IMG/VR virus record: IMGVR_UViG_3300039037_000119
Coordinates: 1-52,443 of that record
Source: a virus
DNA length: 52,443 bases
Reading direction: 5' to 3' (one strand)
Part shown: positions 49,649 to 52,443 of the stretch, one piece after another
How the letters are laid out: the number at the start of each line of letters is the position of its first letter
Position numbering within the stretch: the first letter of the stretch is position 1
Program-made: the position numbers and the translations under genes
Notes under the pieces: model-generated
The model's input: only the letters and a program-made list of their open reading frames with translations
Told to the model about the DNA's origin: nothing
Database searches by the model: none

Positions 49649-49677
49649 ATTATACCACAGCTACTTAGCCTTGTCAG
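49649..49677 (-). promoter_or_regulatory. Minus-strand sigma70 promoter with extended -10
   Basis: Reading the minus strand, CTGACA (49677-49672; one mismatch to TTGACA), 17 bases, then TGGTATAAT (-10 at 49654-49649, extended TGn). It lies at the end of the 634-aa gene and directly before the 133-aa gene, and would drive the 133-aa, 684-aa and, past the terminator, vRNAP genes. It is the best promoter match in the window. Confidence 0.75.
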
Positions 49678-51565
49678 CCAGCCACATAGCACTTACACCG
49701 TTATATTGACAACACCCTGTATGGTATCTAGTACTCCACCATTCATAAGGCTTAGCATAAGTAGCAGCATACATACTTTGGTCTTTAGCTAAGGGGGCAT
49801 AAAGACCTCTGTTAATATCTACAAGCAAGTCATTAACTTGTACTTCTTCTTTTTGTAAAGCCTCTAACTTACTTCTTTCGTCAGCAATTTGATCTTTAAT
49901 CTGAGCAGTCTCGTTCTTTTGTACTTGCTCAAATACATAGTTAGCTACTTTTATCCCTTGCTCAAAGGTAATATCTGTAATCTTACTACTCAATAAGTTT
50001 GCAAATCTATCTTTAACACCTACCCATACCATAGAATTAAACTGGTCTGTAACTAGTTCTAAGGCTACCTCATCTACCATGCCGTCAAACAAAGCTTTAC
50101 CCATCTCATCTGCCAGCTCCTTAGCTATATCTACCCCAGCATCTTTTAGCTGCTCCGTAACTAACGCAGATGCGGTAGCCTTACTTCCTTCCTCTGCCAG
50201 CTTTTTAACAGTATTTACTATATTGACTAAGGTAACTATAGTAGCTATCATAACCAAAGGTTCAATCGCTTTAGAAAACTTCGCAAAGGAGTTAGCCAAC
50301 TCTACCGCACCTGCTGCGTAAAGGGCTACAGTAGTAACAGCCAACACTAACGCTCCAAAAGTTATAGCCGAAGCTACCATTAAAGTAGTAGCAGTACCTG
50401 CAGATAAGGCTACATATAAGCTAGCTCCACCTGTCACGGGAGTCAACAGTACCGCTACTGCAAACACCGCTATAGTTAACAGAAATCCGAAAAGACCTCC
50501 ATCGTTACTCTCTTCCCTATAGTCAGAATCGATAAGACTGTTAAGAAATTCTATACGTTCTTGTAGAGGTATCTCTTTATTTAGTAGAAAGTCAACCCTC
50601 AAGTATCTAGAGCCATCTACAGAGGTCTCCCATACCAAAGGGTCAACCGGTACAGAAGATGTCGTATACAACGAATTAGCCAAACCCACCGTACTATCTT
50701 GTGCCCTAGACTGTAGTAGGTTTACTGCTTGTTGTGTTACAATACGGTTTAAAGGACTACCGGAACCAAAAATACTATTCGTGTTTTGAACATCTGCGTT
50801 AATAGCTAAGACCATATCCGTAGTTTCACTAAAGTTAAACTGAGGCACTTTTAACCGCACTTTATACCCCTGGTAGTACCTAGGTACATACGTAGTGGTG
50901 CGTGAAAACCCTTCTCCATCTTCGTAAGTAACCTCTGTCACAGGTACCTTAGCTTCTACCATAGCAGAAGTCACTTCTATCATCTCATAAGGGACATCGC
51001 TAGACTTCAATAAATACCTAGCAAGTATATCCTTGTACACATCACTAGGAGTCCCACTAGATATTACACAGTTATCCCACAGATAGTCAATCTCCTGTAA
51101 AAGCTCTGCCATAATACCTTCTTGGTCTGTTAATGGGGTACTAATGTTTAGCTTACTTAAGGTCAACTTCTTGCCTAAGGTCCCTCCTACGACTTTAGGT
51201 CCTATCATTACACTAACCTCTAGATCTCCCTCTACAGCACCCATTACTGCATCCAAATTAGAGGCTATCAAACTATCTGTAAAAGCTGCTGTATCTGCTT
51301 TTTCTTCGTTTAAAAATACCCAAGCATTTTCAACACCTTCCATCTTGGGGTCTTTAAAACTTCCCCATATACCTAGCAGTTTAGCCCACCGCTCGAATGT
51401 GTCTCTACGTGTCCAGGTAGGGTAATGGTAGTTAGTATTAACTAATACCTCCCTTCCGTTAACAGTAGTAGTACCCCAATACTTGATAAACTTCCGTAAA
51501 TACGAAAGCTTCTGCAAGTATTGAGTAGTAGCTACTTGATAAAGGTCAGGGTTAGCTTTTTTCAT
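49661..51565 (-). CDS. Large virion protein with central membrane segments (634 aa)
   Basis: Coupled to the upstream 293-aa gene by an ATGA overlap. The N-terminal 330 residues are soluble and beta-rich. Residues about 355-460 hold several hydrophobic, Ala/Val-rich segments (FLLTIAVFAVAVLLTPVTGG, ITFGALVLAVTTVALYAAGA, LVMIATIVTLVNIV), followed by a helical and coiled-coil part (DQIADERSKLEALQKEEVQV). Such a protein could insert into the host envelope during DNA ejection, or be a tail component. Family not recognised. Confidence 0.65.
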   Translation of the reverse strand: MKKANPDLYQVATTQYLQKLSYLRKFIKYWGTTTVNGREVLVNTNYHYPTWTRRDTFERWAKLLGIWGSFKDPKMEGVENAWVFLNEEKADTAAFTDSLIASNLDAVMGAVEGDLEVSVMIGPKVVGGTLGKKLTLSKLNISTPLTDQEGIMAELLQEIDYLWDNCVISSGTPSDVYKDILARYLLKSSDVPYEMIEVTSAMVEAKVPVTEVTYEDGEGFSRTTTYVPRYYQGYKVRLKVPQFNFSETTDMVLAINADVQNTNSIFGSGSPLNRIVTQQAVNLLQSRAQDSTVGLANSLYTTSSVPVDPLVWETSVDGSRYLRVDFLLNKEIPLQERIEFLNSLIDSDYREESNDGGLFGFLLTIAVFAVAVLLTPVTGGASLYVALSAGTATTLMVASAITFGALVLAVTTVALYAAGAVELANSFAKFSKAIEPLVMIATIVTLVNIVNTVKKLAEEGSKATASALVTEQLKDAGVDIAKELADEMGKALFDGMVDEVALELVTDQFNSMVWVGVKDRFANLLSSKITDITFEQGIKVANYVFEQVQKNETAQIKDQIADERSKLEALQKEEVQVNDLLVDINRGLYAPLAKDQSMYAATYAKPYEWWSTRYHTGCCQYNGVSAMWLADKAK

Positions 51566-52443
51566 GGAGTATCACAGGCAGCATCACCGTAAGGGGAAAC
51601 AGCAGAGTTCAACTTACAAGCAGTATTTCGAATAGTAGAGATAAGCGCATCACCAGTACCATTACTAAGTTCAGTAAAAATATCCGCTTCACCAGCAAGT
51701 GCAGTACCAATCAAACTAGCTGATCCGTTCATAGCATTAGCCCAAGCATTGTAAGAATACCCATTAGCCTGCTCTTTAGCAATCACTGCCTGTATATCAC
51801 TCAAAGTCTCATACGTACCTGAGGTTTTAGACACACCTGTAAGTCCACCATCTGCTAATGCAAAAGTGTAACTACCGTAGTTTCTATAAGTATCAGCTAC
51901 CACTTTATGCACAGCTGCCTGAGACTCAGTTTTCTTAGCGTCTAATAACACACCTTCTTTACCTGCATTCAACGTCTGCTGTTGTATTAGTTGAATCTCT
52001 TTGTATAACTTACCTGTATCAGTTAACGAAGCTACATTACCATCAATAATAGTTGGAGTACCAAACATTCTAATAGTCTGTGCCTGTGTAGCAATACTAT
52101 CGTCTTTCATCTTCTCAATCTGGGCATCCTTAAGTTTAACCTCATTAGCTAAAATATCTAGCTGTTGTTCTAACTCAAGCTTCTTAAGTGCTACATCCTT
52201 CTCATTAGCTGCCCACTGCATAGCAGTACTCATACTAGAATTAACCAACGAAGTATTCAGCGAACTAAGTACTTGTGAGATAATCGCAGCTTTGTCTGAA
52301 TCTTTCAAATTGTTGTTCTTAAAAAAGTCTTCTAGTGTCTCCTTCGTACGTATATATACGGAGTCGGAACCCATAGACTCGCTAACCAAACCTTTGTATT
52401 TATTAATTACATCTAGTTCTGATGTAATACTGATAGTAGCCAT
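51562..52443 (-). CDS. Virion protein at the window edge (293 aa)
   Basis: The frame begins with ATG exactly at the window end, so an upstream start is possible and the ribosome site is outside view. Mostly helical with a coiled coil (VALKKLELEQQLDILANEVK), a Ser/Thr/Ala-rich region, and a C-terminus with two Cys (NTACKLNSAVSPYGDAACDT). Probably another internal or tail protein, coupled to the 634-aa gene. Not recognised. Confidence 0.6.
   Translation of the reverse strand: MATISITSELDVINKYKGLVSESMGSDSVYIRTKETLEDFFKNNNLKDSDKAAIISQVLSSLNTSLVNSSMSTAMQWAANEKDVALKKLELEQQLDILANEVKLKDAQIEKMKDDSIATQAQTIRMFGTPTIIDGNVASLTDTGKLYKEIQLIQQQTLNAGKEGVLLDAKKTESQAAVHKVVADTYRNYGSYTFALADGGLTGVSKTSGTYETLSDIQAVIAKEQANGYSYNAWANAMNGSASLIGTALAGEADIFTELSNGTGDALISTIRNTACKLNSAVSPYGDAACDTP

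Overview
The window is part of a lytic tailed-phage genome of the N4 type (Schitoviridae-like podovirus) infecting a Gram-negative bacterium. The main evidence is the 2659-residue minus-strand protein at 39081-47060. Its last third carries, in order and with spacing very close to N4 virion RNA polymerase (vRNAP), an xxGR motif, a motif A Asp, an R-x3-K-x3-M-x3-Y motif B and an HDA motif C. A MoxR-like ATPase, VWA protein, DUF3987-type primase/helicase, Sak4-like ATPase, SSB-like protein, SF1 helicase and family A polymerase on one strand, with virion genes on the other, also fit that group. The DNA is AT-rich. Promoter-like sites are sigma70 type with an extended -10. The exact host cannot be read from the sequence.

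Layout. Positions 1-308 hold a terminator-like hairpin, three poly-T tracts and a start-less ORF remnant. Positions 308-7.9 kb hold small early genes, a tRNA-Met(CAT), a membrane-anchored HNH protein, an STG-repeat protein and a gene-free stretch at 4.75-5.06 kb that folds into a chain of hairpins. Positions 7.9-11.4 kb hold the VWA/MoxR pair. From 11.5 to 28.9 kb lie a PhoH-like ATPase (behind an extended -10 promoter), ThyX, primase-helicase, PD-(D/E)XK nuclease, Sak4-like ATPase, SSB-like protein, calcineurin-like phosphoesterase, SF1 helicase, a stand-alone 3'-5' exonuclease and an exonuclease-less family A polymerase, with many small genes between them. An intrinsic terminator at 28.87 kb and a second structured, pseudoknotted RNA region (28.9-29.2 kb) precede a nucleotide-metabolism block: RusA-like resolvase, NrdB, NrdA, a DUF6378-like protein, a ClpP-like protease and a MazG-like NTP-PPase. 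Two small membrane proteins close the plus-strand series at 34.9 kb. From 34.9 kb to the end all genes are on the minus strand: a 1394-aa HExxH protein, the vRNAP, and four proteins of 684, 133, 634 and 293 aa, probably internal virion or ejection proteins.

The most unusual signal is a shared C-terminal peptide, roughly [YHN]-P-E-[LYFV]-[FLY]-[IL]-stop. It ends 26 intact plus-strand genes (strictly in 23, with variants in 3), one frameshifted gene and one orphan remnant, all between 0.5 and 28.5 kb. It is absent from the structural genes and from every recognisable enzyme except the SF1 helicase (CPEEFI). Where the next gene starts inside this tail (ATGA overlap) the Glu codon is GAG in 10 of 13 cases; in all 11 tails followed by a separate gene it is GAA. 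The tail therefore appears to serve both as a peptide tag and as the Shine-Dalgarno site of the next gene.

Other points worth attention are a vRNAP apparently split from its C-terminal part at a TAATG junction, a split DNA polymerase with two tail-bearing genes between its halves, two genes broken at A7 runs, and two candidate structured RNAs. All functional assignments come from reading motifs by eye; no database search was possible.
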